A stretch of 5,161 nt of DNA from Acidobacteriota bacterium (GCA_011773795.1 WVWW01000049.1:3540-8700); one strand, 5' to 3'; counted from the stretch's first letter, positions 1-5,161 are shown. A program made the numbers and translations. Notes: generated by a model from the letters alone, not told the origin.

Positions 1-1
1 G

Positions 2-286
2 ATCTCGGCGACCGAAGGGCTCAAGATGGCGTCGGTCTCCGACTACGACCTGGTCCTCACCGATCTCGGCATGCCGGACATGTCCGGCTGGGAAGTCGCC
101 TCCAACCTGCAAGAACAGGATCCCGATCTACCGGTCGTCCTGGTCACGGGATGGGGCACCACGATCGACGACCAGGAGATCTCGCGGAGCGGCGTCTGCG
201 GCGTGGTCCATAAACCGTTCGAGATACGCGACCTGGTCGAGACCGTGCACCGCGAGATAGCCAGCCGTAAGACCTCCGTCCTATAA
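2..286 (+). CDS. Response regulator receiver domain, C-terminal part (5' end outside window)
   Basis: This reading frame is open from the window edge and ends at TAA 284-286, leaving 94 residues. The protein would receive a phosphoryl group from a histidine kinase in two-component signalling. Visible hallmarks are the phospho-acceptor Asp at residue 21 of the fragment in LVLTDLGMPDMSGWEVA, the switch Thr at residue 49 in VVLVTGWG, and the conserved Lys at residue 71 in VVHKPF. Their spacings (28 and 50 residues) are close to those in CheY. The protein stops about 20 residues after the Lys, so no DNA-binding output domain follows. It is therefore either a stand-alone receiver or, as the TDLGMPxMSGWEVA and VTGWG wording suggests, the terminal receiver of a hybrid PAS/histidine kinase; the missing upstream sequence would decide. 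The Met at base 26 falls inside the domain and is not the start. It sits 33 bases upstream of the AtuA gene on the same strand, but a promoter-like box lies between them, so co-transcription is uncertain. Confidence 0.9.
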   Translation: MSATEGLKMASVSDYDLVLTDLGMPDMSGWEVASNLQEQDPDLPVVLVTGWGTTIDDQEISRSGVCGVVHKPFEIRDLVETVHREIASRKTSVL

Positions 287-287
287 T
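258..287 (+). promoter_or_regulatory. Putative sigma-70-type promoter for the AtuA-led operon
   Basis: A perfect TATAAT lies at 282-287, overlapping the TAA stop of the receiver gene. Eighteen bases upstream is TAGCCA (258-263), which matches the TTGACA consensus at 4 of 6 positions. Transcription would start near 294-295, giving a leader of about 25 bases that contains the AAGGAG ribosome site before ATG 320. An exact TATAAT is uncommon by chance in such GC-rich sequence, and it sits just where an operon promoter is expected. The -35 match and spacing are only fair, and no operator or activator site was recognised. Confidence 0.5.
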
Positions 288-320
288 CCCGGTCTTTCGT
301 TCCCTCAAAGGAGTCCGGGA
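287..320 (+). promoter_or_regulatory. Inverted repeat that could sequester the AtuA ribosome site
   Basis: TCCCGG at 287-292 is perfectly complementary to CCGGGA at 315-320, whose last base is the A of the AtuA start codon. Inside it, CTTT (294-297) can pair with AAAG (307-310), which overlaps the 5' part of the Shine-Dalgarno AAGGAG. The folded RNA would place the ribosome site in a stem and bulge, with the start codon at the base. There is no U-tract after it, so it does not look like an intrinsic terminator. Only RNA made from upstream of 287 would contain the left arm; transcripts from the putative promoter at 258-287 would lack it. Pairing is seen in the sequence; a regulatory role is inference. 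Confidence 0.35.
308..313 (+). promoter_or_regulatory. Ribosome binding site of the AtuA-family gene
   Basis: AAGGAG lies six bases before ATG 320. It is the clearest ribosome site near the operon head and fixes the ATG as the start. Confidence 0.75.
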
Positions 321-1687
321 TGGCCGCGGACAGGGTCGTGCGCCTGGCAAACGGGCAGGGATTCTGGGGTGATTCGGTCGACGCGCCCGTGCGGCTGATC
401 GAGGAGGGGCCGCTGGACTACCTGACGCTCGACTACCTGGCCGAGGTCACGATGTCGATCATGCAGAAGCTGCGCCGGCGCGACCCGTCGAAGGGCTACG
501 CGACGGACTTCATCGATCTGATCCGGCGGACCTTGCCGACGCTGCGCGAGAAGCGCGTCAAGGTCGTGGCCAACGCCGGTGGCGTGAACCCCGAGGCCTG
601 CCGGGCCGTCTTGCTCGAGGTCGCCCGCGAGCAGAACGCGACCGGGCTCAAGATCGGCAGCGTCACCGGGGACGACCTCATGGATCGGCTGGACGAGTTG
701 GTCGCGGCGGGGGCGCCGCTGGCCAATCTGGACGACGGCCGACCGTTTTCGGAGATCCGCGACCGGGTCCTGTCGGCCAACGTCTACGTCGGGTCGTTCC
801 CCGTCGCCGATGCGCTGCGCCGGGGGGCCGACATCGTGGTGACGGGGCGCTCGACCGACCCGGGGCTCGTGCTGTCCCCGCTGATCGCGGAATTCGGCTG
901 GGGGGCGACCGACTGGAACCTGCTCGCCGCGGGCACGGTGGCCGGGCACATCGTCGAGTGCGGCGCCCAGTGCACCGGCGGCAACTTCTCGCGCTGGTGG
1001 GAGGTCGAGGGCTGGGATCGCCTCGGCTACCCGGTGCTCGAGGCGTCGCCGGACGGCACGTTCGTCGTGACCAAGCACGACTCCACCGGTGGAATGGTCA
1101 CGCCTGACACGGTCGGCGAGCAGCTCGTCTACGAGATGGGCGACCCGAGCGGCTACATCACGCCCGATTGCGTCGTCGACTTCACGACCATCCGGCTGGC
1201 CGAGGACGGCAAGGATCGCGTTCGCGTCCACGGCATCGAGGGACGCAAGGCGACCGATTCCTACAAGGTCTCCATTTCCTACCTCGAGGGCTACAAAGCG
1301 GCGGGTCAGTTGACGATCAGCGGACCCGACGCGATGGCCAAGGCGAAGGTCTGCGCCGACGCCCTGTGGGGCCGGCTGGCCTTCGCCGGCGTCACCTTCG
1401 AGGACACCGTGACCGAGTTCGTCGGGGCCAATACCTGCCACGGCGATATCATCGACGTGCCCGATAATCTGGCCGAGGTCGTCCTGCGTGTCGGGGTCAA
1501 GGATTCCGATCGAGCAAAAGTCGATCGGTTCGGCAAGGAGATTGCACCGCTGGTCACGTCGGGGCCGCCCGGTGTGACCGGATTCGCCGGAGGGCGGCCG
1601 AAGGCGACCGAGGTGCTCGGCTATTGGCCCGCGCTACTCGACAAACGGCACGTCACGACGACGGTGGACGTGGAGGAAGTCGGTTGA
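320..1687 (+). CDS. AtuA family protein (DUF1446, acyclic terpene utilisation type)
   Basis: A 455-residue cytoplasmic protein of the AtuA/DUF1446 family. The family is named after the first gene of the Pseudomonas acyclic terpene (citronellol/geraniol) utilisation cluster and also occurs beside leucine-degradation genes; its reaction is not firmly established. Recognisable segments are NGQGFWGD (residues 11-18), DYLTLDYLAE (33-42), NAGGVNP (85-91), VVTGRSTDPG (173-182), the His/Cys-containing HIVECGAQCTGGNF (210-223), HDSTGGMVTPDTVGEQLVYE (253-272) and a Gly-rich SGPPGVTGFAGGRPKA (414-429). No signal peptide or membrane segment is apparent. ATG 320 is preferred because AAGGAG precedes it and the family N-terminus begins there. 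The protein ends at the core domain; the ferredoxin-fold domain often fused to the C-terminus in this family is encoded by the next gene, which overlaps it by four bases. An adjacent enoyl-CoA hydratase supports a role in branched acyl-CoA breakdown. Family assignment is strong; the substrate is unknown. Confidence 0.92.
   Translation: MAADRVVRLANGQGFWGDSVDAPVRLIEEGPLDYLTLDYLAEVTMSIMQKLRRRDPSKGYATDFIDLIRRTLPTLREKRVKVVANAGGVNPEACRAVLLEVAREQNATGLKIGSVTGDDLMDRLDELVAAGAPLANLDDGRPFSEIRDRVLSANVYVGSFPVADALRRGADIVVTGRSTDPGLVLSPLIAEFGWGATDWNLLAAGTVAGHIVECGAQCTGGNFSRWWEVEGWDRLGYPVLEASPDGTFVVTKHDSTGGMVTPDTVGEQLVYEMGDPSGYITPDCVVDFTTIRLAEDGKDRVRVHGIEGRKATDSYKVSISYLEGYKAAGQLTISGPDAMAKAKVCADALWGRLAFAGVTFEDTVTEFVGANTCHGDIIDVPDNLAEVVLRVGVKDSDRAKVDRFGKEIAPLVTSGPPGVTGFAGGRPKATEVLGYWPALLDKRHVTTTVDVEEVG
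1672..1676 (+). promoter_or_regulatory. Ribosome binding site deciding a TTG start
   Basis: GGAGG inside the end of the AtuA gene lies seven bases before TTG 1684. The spacing is optimal and supports TTG 1684 over the in-frame ATG at 1624, which would add 20 Arg-rich residues unlike the family and read out of frame through the AtuA coding sequence. Confidence 0.7.
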
Positions 1688-2061
1688 AGAAGCTCCCGCT
1701 CTACGCGATTGCCCACGCCCGTTCGGGCGACAAGGGCGACGGCTCGAACGTCGGCGTGCTGGCCTACGACGATGCGGGCTACGAGATCCTGCGCGAGTGG
1801 CTCACGCCCGCGCGGGTGAAGCAGCACTTCGGCGGCATCGTTCGGGGCGACGTCGAGCGGTTCGAGATGCCCAACCTCAAGGCGCTCAACTTCCTGCTGC
1901 ACGATTCGCTCGGCGGCAGCGGCTCGGCGAGCCTGAAGACCGACGCGCAGGGCAAGACGCACGCGATGGCGCTGCTGCGCATGGAGGTCGAGGTTCCCGA
2001 CGACTACGAGCCGCCGCAGATCGGCACGAGCGGAGCGACGGCGCCGGGGGGCGAGCTGTGA
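1684..2061 (+). CDS. AtuA-like ferredoxin-fold small protein (AtuA-related)
   Basis: A 125-residue protein corresponding to the C-terminal AtuA-like, ferredoxin-fold domain that many AtuA proteins carry as a fusion. Signature elements are AHARSGDKGDGSNVGV (residues 10-25), MPNLKALNFLLHDSLGG (62-78) followed by SASLKTDAQGK (81-91), and the closing strand MALLRMEVEVP (95-105). Residues 106-125 form a Gly/Ala/Pro-rich tail, probably disordered. The start is taken as TTG 1684, giving MKKLPLYAIAH; it shares the four bases TTGA with the AtuA stop and has GGAGG seven bases upstream. The overlap implies translational coupling and hence balanced amounts of the two proteins, as expected for subunits of one complex (inference). 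Together they total 580 residues, about the size of a fused AtuA protein. It has no cysteine, so despite the fold name it is not expected to bind an iron-sulphur cluster. No catalytic role is known to me. Confidence 0.85.
   Translation: MKKLPLYAIAHARSGDKGDGSNVGVLAYDDAGYEILREWLTPARVKQHFGGIVRGDVERFEMPNLKALNFLLHDSLGGSGSASLKTDAQGKTHAMALLRMEVEVPDDYEPPQIGTSGATAPGGEL
2046..2051 (+). promoter_or_regulatory. G-rich ribosome-site candidate for a GTG start
   Basis: A run of six G at 2046-2051 ends six bases before GTG 2058. It is a weak Shine-Dalgarno match, so initiation of the hydratase probably relies largely on coupling to translation of the preceding gene, with which it shares GTGA. Confidence 0.4.
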
Positions 2062-2828
2062 GCACGGTGCGTATCGAGACCGCCGAGGGCGTCACGACGA
2101 TGACGCTCGACAGCCCGCCGGTGAACGCGCTGGGCCGGCAACTCGTCGCGGATCTCGAAGAAGCGCTGAAGAATTTGAAGGATGATCCGCAGGTCCGCTG
2201 CCTGGTCCTGCGCAGCGGGGGCAAGCACTTCTGCGCCGGCGCCGATCTGAAGGAGCGGCGCACGATGAGCGCGGAAGAGGTCGAGGCGTTCGTTCCCCGC
2301 CTGGCCGGCGTCTGTCACGGCGTCGCCGCCCTGCCGTTCCCGACGATCGCCGCGGTTCGCGGCGCGGCGGCGGGCGGCGGCTGCGAGCTCGCGCTCGGCT
2401 GCGACCTGCGCATCCTCGCCGAAGATGCCCGGATCGGGTTGCGCGAGACCGCGCTGGCAATCATCCCCGGCGCCGGCGGCACGCAGCGGTTGCCGCGGTT
2501 GGTCGGGATGGCCACGGCGAAACGCTGGATCTTCGGCGCCGAGATGCACGCCGCGGCCGCCGCGCTCGCCGACGGCGTCGCCGATCGTGTCGTCCCGACG
2601 GCGGAGCTTGACGCCGCCGCGCAGGCCTGGGCAAAGACGATCGCGTCGAACGGACCGGTCGCGTTACGCCTGGCAAAGAAGGCGATCGAGGAAGGCGCGG
2701 ACTTGCCGATGCCCGAGGCGCTCGAGCGCGAATGGGAGTGCTACCAGGGCGTGCTGGGGACGGCGGATCGTGTCGAGGCGTTGAAGGCGTTTGCCGAGAA
2801 GCGACCGCCCAAGTTCGAGGGACGTTGA
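2058..2828 (+). CDS. Enoyl-CoA hydratase, methylglutaconyl-CoA hydratase-like (AUH/LiuC/AtuE type)
   Basis: A 256-residue crotonase-fold enzyme, the usual family length, expected to add water across the double bond of an enoyl-CoA. The oxyanion-hole regions are HFCAGADLKER (residues 57-67) and RGAAAGGGCELALGCD (101-116). Both catalytic glutamates of true hydratases are present: Glu110 in GGGCELAL and Glu130 in GLRETALAIIPGAGGTQRLP. The wording ETALAIIPGxGGTQRLPR, the segment GPVALRLAKKAI (199-210) and the C-terminal EKRPPKFEG (247-255) closely recall the mammalian 3-methylglutaconyl-CoA hydratase AUH. Beside an AtuA gene, the likely substrates are 3-methylglutaconyl-CoA (leucine route) or isohexenylglutaconyl-CoA (acyclic terpene route); the sequence alone cannot separate them, and a general beta-oxidation hydratase remains possible. 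GTG 2058 is chosen because it gives a normal N-terminus (MSTVRIETAEGVTTMTLDSP) and shares GTGA with the previous stop. The next in-frame ATG, at 2100, would delete the first strand. Confidence 0.9.
   Translation: MSTVRIETAEGVTTMTLDSPPVNALGRQLVADLEEALKNLKDDPQVRCLVLRSGGKHFCAGADLKERRTMSAEEVEAFVPRLAGVCHGVAALPFPTIAAVRGAAAGGGCELALGCDLRILAEDARIGLRETALAIIPGAGGTQRLPRLVGMATAKRWIFGAEMHAAAAALADGVADRVVPTAELDAAAQAWAKTIASNGPVALRLAKKAIEEGADLPMPEALEREWECYQGVLGTADRVEALKAFAEKRPPKFEGR
2817..2822 (+). promoter_or_regulatory. Ribosome binding site candidate for dusB
   Basis: GAGGGA within the last codons of the hydratase gene lies ten bases before GTG 2833. Spacing is slightly long, but it is the best Shine-Dalgarno match in reach. 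Confidence 0.45.
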
Positions 2829-2832
2829 TCCG

Positions 2833-3813
2833 GTGCTGAGCTACGGTCCCATCAAGATCGATCCGCCGCTGGTGCTGGCGCCGATGGCCGGCGTCACCGA
2901 CCGGCAGTTCCGGCTGATCCTGCGCCGGGTCGGCGGCGTCGGGCTGGTCACGATGGAGTTCATCTCCTCCGAGGCGCTGACGCGTCGGAACGAGCGCACG
3001 ATCAAGATGATGCACTACTGCGAGGAGGAGCGGCCGATCTCGATCCAGATCTACGGCTCCGACCCGGAGCGCATGGCCGAGGCGGCGCGGATCGTCGAGG
3101 CGATCGGCGCCGACATCTGCGACATCAACATGGGCTGCCCGGCGAACAAGATCCTCAAGGGTTGCGCCGGCTGCGCGCTGATGGGGGATCTGGAACTGGC
3201 CCAGGACATCATCTCGACGGTGCGCGACGCGATCTCGATCCCGCTGACCGTCAAGTTCCGCGCCGGGATCCGCGAGGAGGCGCTCAACTACGTCGAGCTG
3301 GGCAAGATCTGCGAGGGCGAGGGCGTCGACGGCGTCGCGCTGCACCCGCGCACGGCCAAGCAGATGTACCGCGGCAAGGCCGACTGGACGCGCATCGCGC
3401 GCCTCAAGGAAGCCCTCTCGATCCCCGTGGTCGGCAACGGAGACGTCTGCGAGCCGCAAGACGCGCTGCGGATGTTCGACGAGACCGGCTGCGACGGCGT
3501 GATGATCGGCCGCGCCTCGATGCGAAACCCCTGGATCTACCGTCAGATCGAGGATCTGCGCGCCGGAAGGACGCCCTACGAACCGAAGATGGGGGATCGA
3601 CGCGACGTGATCCTGGCCCACTTCAGGATGCTGATGGAGCAGGAGGACGATCCCAAGTTCGCGCTCCACAAGCTGCGCACCTTCACCGGCTGGTACACCT
3701 ACGGGTTGCCCGGTGGGAAGGCGCTGCGCGGCAAGATCAACTCACTCCACGCTCCGGCCGAGTTCATCGCGGCCGTCGAGGAATTCTTCGCGCAGGCCCG
3801 CGAGGCGGCGTAA
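2833..3813 (+). CDS. dusB: tRNA-dihydrouridine synthase, DusB/NifR3 family
   Basis: A 326-residue FMN- and NADPH-dependent enzyme that reduces specific uridines to dihydrouridine in the tRNA D-loop; E. coli DusB has a similar length (321). The N-terminal TIM barrel shows the FMN-binding start LAPMAGVTDRQFR (residues 15-27), IQIYGSD (71-77), the catalytic Cys102 in DINMGCPANK (97-106), Lys141 in VKFRAG (140-145), His171 in LHPRTA (170-175), the phosphate-site GNGDV (201-205) and IGRASMRNPW (225-234). A helical C-terminal domain with GWYTYGLPGGKALRGKIN (286-303) should contact tRNA. GTG 2833 is preferred over the in-frame ATG at 2791 because it puts LAPMAG at residues 15-20, as in E. coli DusB, whereas the ATG would overlap the hydratase by 38 bases and add a non-homologous stretch. 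It starts four bases after the hydratase stop. C111 and C114, near Cys102, form an extra CxxC not usual in my recollection of the family. Confidence 0.95.
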   Translation: MLSYGPIKIDPPLVLAPMAGVTDRQFRLILRRVGGVGLVTMEFISSEALTRRNERTIKMMHYCEEERPISIQIYGSDPERMAEAARIVEAIGADICDINMGCPANKILKGCAGCALMGDLELAQDIISTVRDAISIPLTVKFRAGIREEALNYVELGKICEGEGVDGVALHPRTAKQMYRGKADWTRIARLKEALSIPVVGNGDVCEPQDALRMFDETGCDGVMIGRASMRNPWIYRQIEDLRAGRTPYEPKMGDRRDVILAHFRMLMEQEDDPKFALHKLRTFTGWYTYGLPGGKALRGKINSLHAPAEFIAAVEEFFAQAREAA

Positions 3814-3814
3814 C

Positions 3815-3820
3815 GGAGGA
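3815..3820 (+). promoter_or_regulatory. Ribosome binding site of the M24 peptidase gene
   Basis: GGAGGA sits in the 10-base gap after the dusB stop, three bases before ATG 3824. Sequence match is strong though the spacing is short. It fixes ATG 3824 over the in-frame ATG at 3713, which would start inside dusB with an Arg/Ser-rich, non-homologous extension. Confidence 0.7.
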
Positions 3821-3823
3821 CCC

Positions 3824-5005
3824 ATGCAACTCGAAAGGATCCAGCAGGCGCTACGCGACGCCGGTATCGACGGCTGGTTGTTCTTCGACTTCCACCACCG
3901 CGACCCGATGGCCTACAACATCCTCGGGCTGGACATCTCGAAGCAGACATCGCGCCGCTGGTTCTACCTGATCCCGGCCGAGGGCGAGCCGATCAAGCTC
4001 TCGCACCGCGTCGAGCCGACGCGGCTCGACGCGCTGCCCGGCAAGCAGGAGTGGTACCTGGCGTGGGAGGAACTGCACGCCCAATTGAAAACGATCCTCG
4101 AAGGCCGCAACAAGATCGCGATGCAGTACTCGCCGATGAACAACATTCCCTACGTCTCGGTGGTCGACGCGGGCACGGTCGAGCTGGTCCGCTCGACCGG
4201 CGTCGAGGTCGTCTCCTCGGCGGACCTCGTCCAGACGTTCGAGGCCACGCTCGACGATGCCGGTTTCCAGAGCCACCGCGAGACCGGCGCGATCGTCCAG
4301 GGGATCAAGGACGAGGCCTACGCCCTGATCGGCAAGGCGCTCGATCAATCGGGCAAGCTGACCGAGTACGACGTCAAGGAATTCATCCTCGCCCGCTTCG
4401 CCGAGGAGGGGCTGACCTCCGACGGCGCCAGCCCGATCGTCGGCTTCAACGACCACCCGGCCGACCCGCACTTCGAGCCGACCCAGGAGAACGCCTACGC
4501 GCTGCACCACGGCGACACGATCCTGATCGACCTGTGGGCCCGCCGCATCGAACCCGTCGGCGTCTACTACGACGTCACCTGGTGCGGGTTCGCGGGCAAG
4601 GAGCCGCCGGCGCTGTACACCGAGATCTGGAACGCGGTGTGCAACGGTCGCGACGCCGCAGTCGAGTTCGTCCGCGAGCGCATGGCCGCGGGGACCCCGA
4701 CCTATGGCTGGGAAGTCGACGACGTGTGCCGGGCGGCCGTCAGCGAGTCGGGGCACGGCGACGCGTTCCTGCACCGCACGGGACACAGCATCGGCACCGA
4801 GGTCCACGGCAACGGGGTCAACATCGACAACCTCGAGACGCGCGACGAGCGCCGGCTGGTGCCGGGGATCTGCTTCTCGATCGAGCCGGGGATCTACCTC
4901 GAGGGCCGCATGGCGGTGCGCACCGAGATCGACGTCTTCATCACGTCGTCGGGCAGCGTCGAGATCTGCGGACCCGTGCAGAAGGAGCTGATCCTGGTCG
5001 GCTAG
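3824..5005 (+). CDS. M24 family metallopeptidase, Xaa-Pro aminopeptidase/prolidase-like
   Basis: A 393-residue protein with the two-domain plan of creatinase/prolidase-type enzymes: a creatinase-like N-terminal domain (about residues 1-140) and a pita-bread catalytic domain (about 150-393). All five dinuclear metal ligands are visible: Asp236 in TILIDLWAR, Asp250 in VYYDVTW, His321 in RTGHSIG, Glu354 in FSIEPGIY and Glu368 in VRTEIDVF. His216 in DPHFEP and His328 in EVHGNG fit the catalytic-site histidines of this clan. The protein should therefore be an active, probably Mn- or Co-using hydrolase that removes an N-terminal residue before proline or splits Xaa-Pro dipeptides. Some family members act on other C-N bonds (creatinase), so the substrate is uncertain. 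There is no signal peptide, so it is cytoplasmic. It follows dusB by ten bases and has its own strong ribosome site, so it is probably the last gene of the operon. Its TAG stop overlaps the stop of the convergent hydrolase gene. Confidence 0.92.
   Translation: MQLERIQQALRDAGIDGWLFFDFHHRDPMAYNILGLDISKQTSRRWFYLIPAEGEPIKLSHRVEPTRLDALPGKQEWYLAWEELHAQLKTILEGRNKIAMQYSPMNNIPYVSVVDAGTVELVRSTGVEVVSSADLVQTFEATLDDAGFQSHRETGAIVQGIKDEAYALIGKALDQSGKLTEYDVKEFILARFAEEGLTSDGASPIVGFNDHPADPHFEPTQENAYALHHGDTILIDLWARRIEPVGVYYDVTWCGFAGKEPPALYTEIWNAVCNGRDAAVEFVRERMAAGTPTYGWEVDDVCRAAVSESGHGDAFLHRTGHSIGTEVHGNGVNIDNLETRDERRLVPGICFSIEPGIYLEGRMAVRTEIDVFITSSGSVEICGPVQKELILVG
5002..5005. other. Shared CTAG palindrome carrying both convergent stop codons
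   Basis: The plus-strand peptidase ends with TAG at 5003-5005 and the minus-strand hydrolase ends with TAG read from 5004 to 5002. The four-base palindrome CTAG thus provides both stops and the genes overlap tail to tail, leaving no intergenic space for a conventional terminator between them. Confidence 0.75.
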
Positions 5006-5161
5006 AGCATCGCGTCGGCGGCCTCGACGACCTTGGCCGCGGCGTCCCGCGAGCGACCCTGGAACAGGTGCCCTGTCTCCGGGATCACGTGCAGCGTCCC
5101 GTTCGCGTCGTCGACGATGCGGCGCACGACGTCGAGCTCGGCCAGCTCGTCGCGCTCCCCC
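5002..5161 (-). CDS. Alpha/beta hydrolase, C-terminal fragment (5' end outside window)
   Basis: The minus strand is open from the window edge to TAG at 5004-5002, giving 52 residues. The fragment begins GERDELAELDVVRRI and continues with LHVIPETGHLFQGRSRDAAA before ending AADAML. This is the usual tail of an alpha/beta hydrolase: GxRDEL is where the acid of the catalytic triad lies (Asp4 of the fragment, codon 5149-5151), and the strand-turn HVIPETGHLF carries the catalytic His (His31, codon 5068-5070), followed by a final helix. The nucleophile Ser elbow and the rest of the fold lie beyond the window. The closest recollection is the dienelactone hydrolase/KANL3-Tex30-like group, but esterase, thioesterase or peptidase activity cannot be told apart here. 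Codon use is as GC-rich as in its neighbours. Confidence 0.7.
   Translation of the reverse strand, partial: GERDELAELDVVRRIVDDANGTLHVIPETGHLFQGRSRDAAAKVVEAADAML

Noticed and set aside
287..320. The inverted repeat as an intrinsic terminator of the receiver gene
   Set aside because: No T-tract follows the right arm; the next bases are the AtuA coding sequence.
305..1441. A 378-codon open frame on the minus strand opposite the AtuA gene
   Set aside because: Low-complexity Arg/Val/Asp-rich translation with no recognisable domain, directly opposite a well-supported gene. Long antisense frames are expected from GC-rich codon bias.
2461..3669. A 402-codon open frame on the minus strand across the hydratase and dusB genes
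   Set aside because: It spans two convincing plus-strand genes, is rich in Arg/Pro/Ala/Asp without motifs, and is a codon-bias shadow.
3162..3971. A 269-codon plus-strand frame overlapping dusB and the peptidase start
   Set aside because: Out-of-frame Arg/Gly-rich translation of dusB, with no ribosome site or domain.
3851..4807. A 318-codon open frame on the minus strand opposite the M24 peptidase
   Set aside because: No family features and biased composition; the opposite strand carries a complete metallopeptidase with all metal ligands.
5018..5040. GCGGCC/GGCCGC inverted repeat just after the convergent stops, as a possible terminator
   Set aside because: A six-base stem with an 11-base loop and no T-run on either strand. 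It lies within the hydrolase coding sequence and such pairings are common in GC-rich DNA.
1..5161. A defence island, mobile element, CRISPR array or biosynthetic cluster
   Set aside because: All coding space is taken by recognisable metabolic, tRNA-modification and peptidase genes of uniform composition. No direct repeats, terminal inverted repeats, transposase or integrase motifs were seen.

Overview
The window is a compact, GC-rich stretch of bacterial chromosome (roughly two-thirds G+C by eye, with strong G/C preference at third codon positions). Coding is almost continuous. It suggests a free-living, high-GC, probably Gram-negative soil or sediment bacterium. The style of the DusB and M24 peptidase proteins recalls Acidobacteriota or delta-proteobacterial lineages, but that is an impression and no marker here fixes the taxonomy. 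I see no mobile element, CRISPR array, tRNA or rRNA, and no non-coding gap longer than about 33 bases.

Layout. (1) Bases 2-286, plus strand: the C-terminal part of a response-regulator receiver domain, possibly the tail of a hybrid histidine kinase. (2) Bases 258-320: a junction with a perfect TATAAT box overlapping the receiver stop codon, an inverted repeat that reaches the next start codon, and a strong Shine-Dalgarno sequence. (3) Bases 320-5005, plus strand: a tightly packed five-gene run. It encodes an AtuA-family (DUF1446) protein, a small AtuA-like ferredoxin-fold protein, an enoyl-CoA hydratase resembling methylglutaconyl-CoA hydratase (AUH/LiuC/AtuE type), a DusB/NifR3 tRNA-dihydrouridine synthase, and an M24 (Xaa-Pro aminopeptidase-like) metallopeptidase. 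The first two junctions are 4-base stop/start overlaps; the next two are gaps of 4 and 10 bases. (4) Bases 5002-5161, minus strand: the C-terminal 52 residues of a convergent alpha/beta hydrolase, whose stop codon shares the palindrome CTAG with the peptidase stop.

How the genes may work together. The first three genes look like a metabolic module acting on branched acyl-CoA compounds, because AtuA proteins and AUH-type hydratases occur together in acyclic terpene (Atu) and leucine (Liu) degradation clusters. The biotin-dependent carboxylase, acyl-CoA dehydrogenase and lyase of those pathways are absent from this window, so the substrate is not established. DusB (tRNA modification) and the peptidase appear to be co-transcribed passengers, with no obvious pathway link. 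The most notable points are the two-protein form of AtuA, the promoter and hairpin at the head of the operon, and the shared stop palindrome. I found no clear evidence of a wholly new system.
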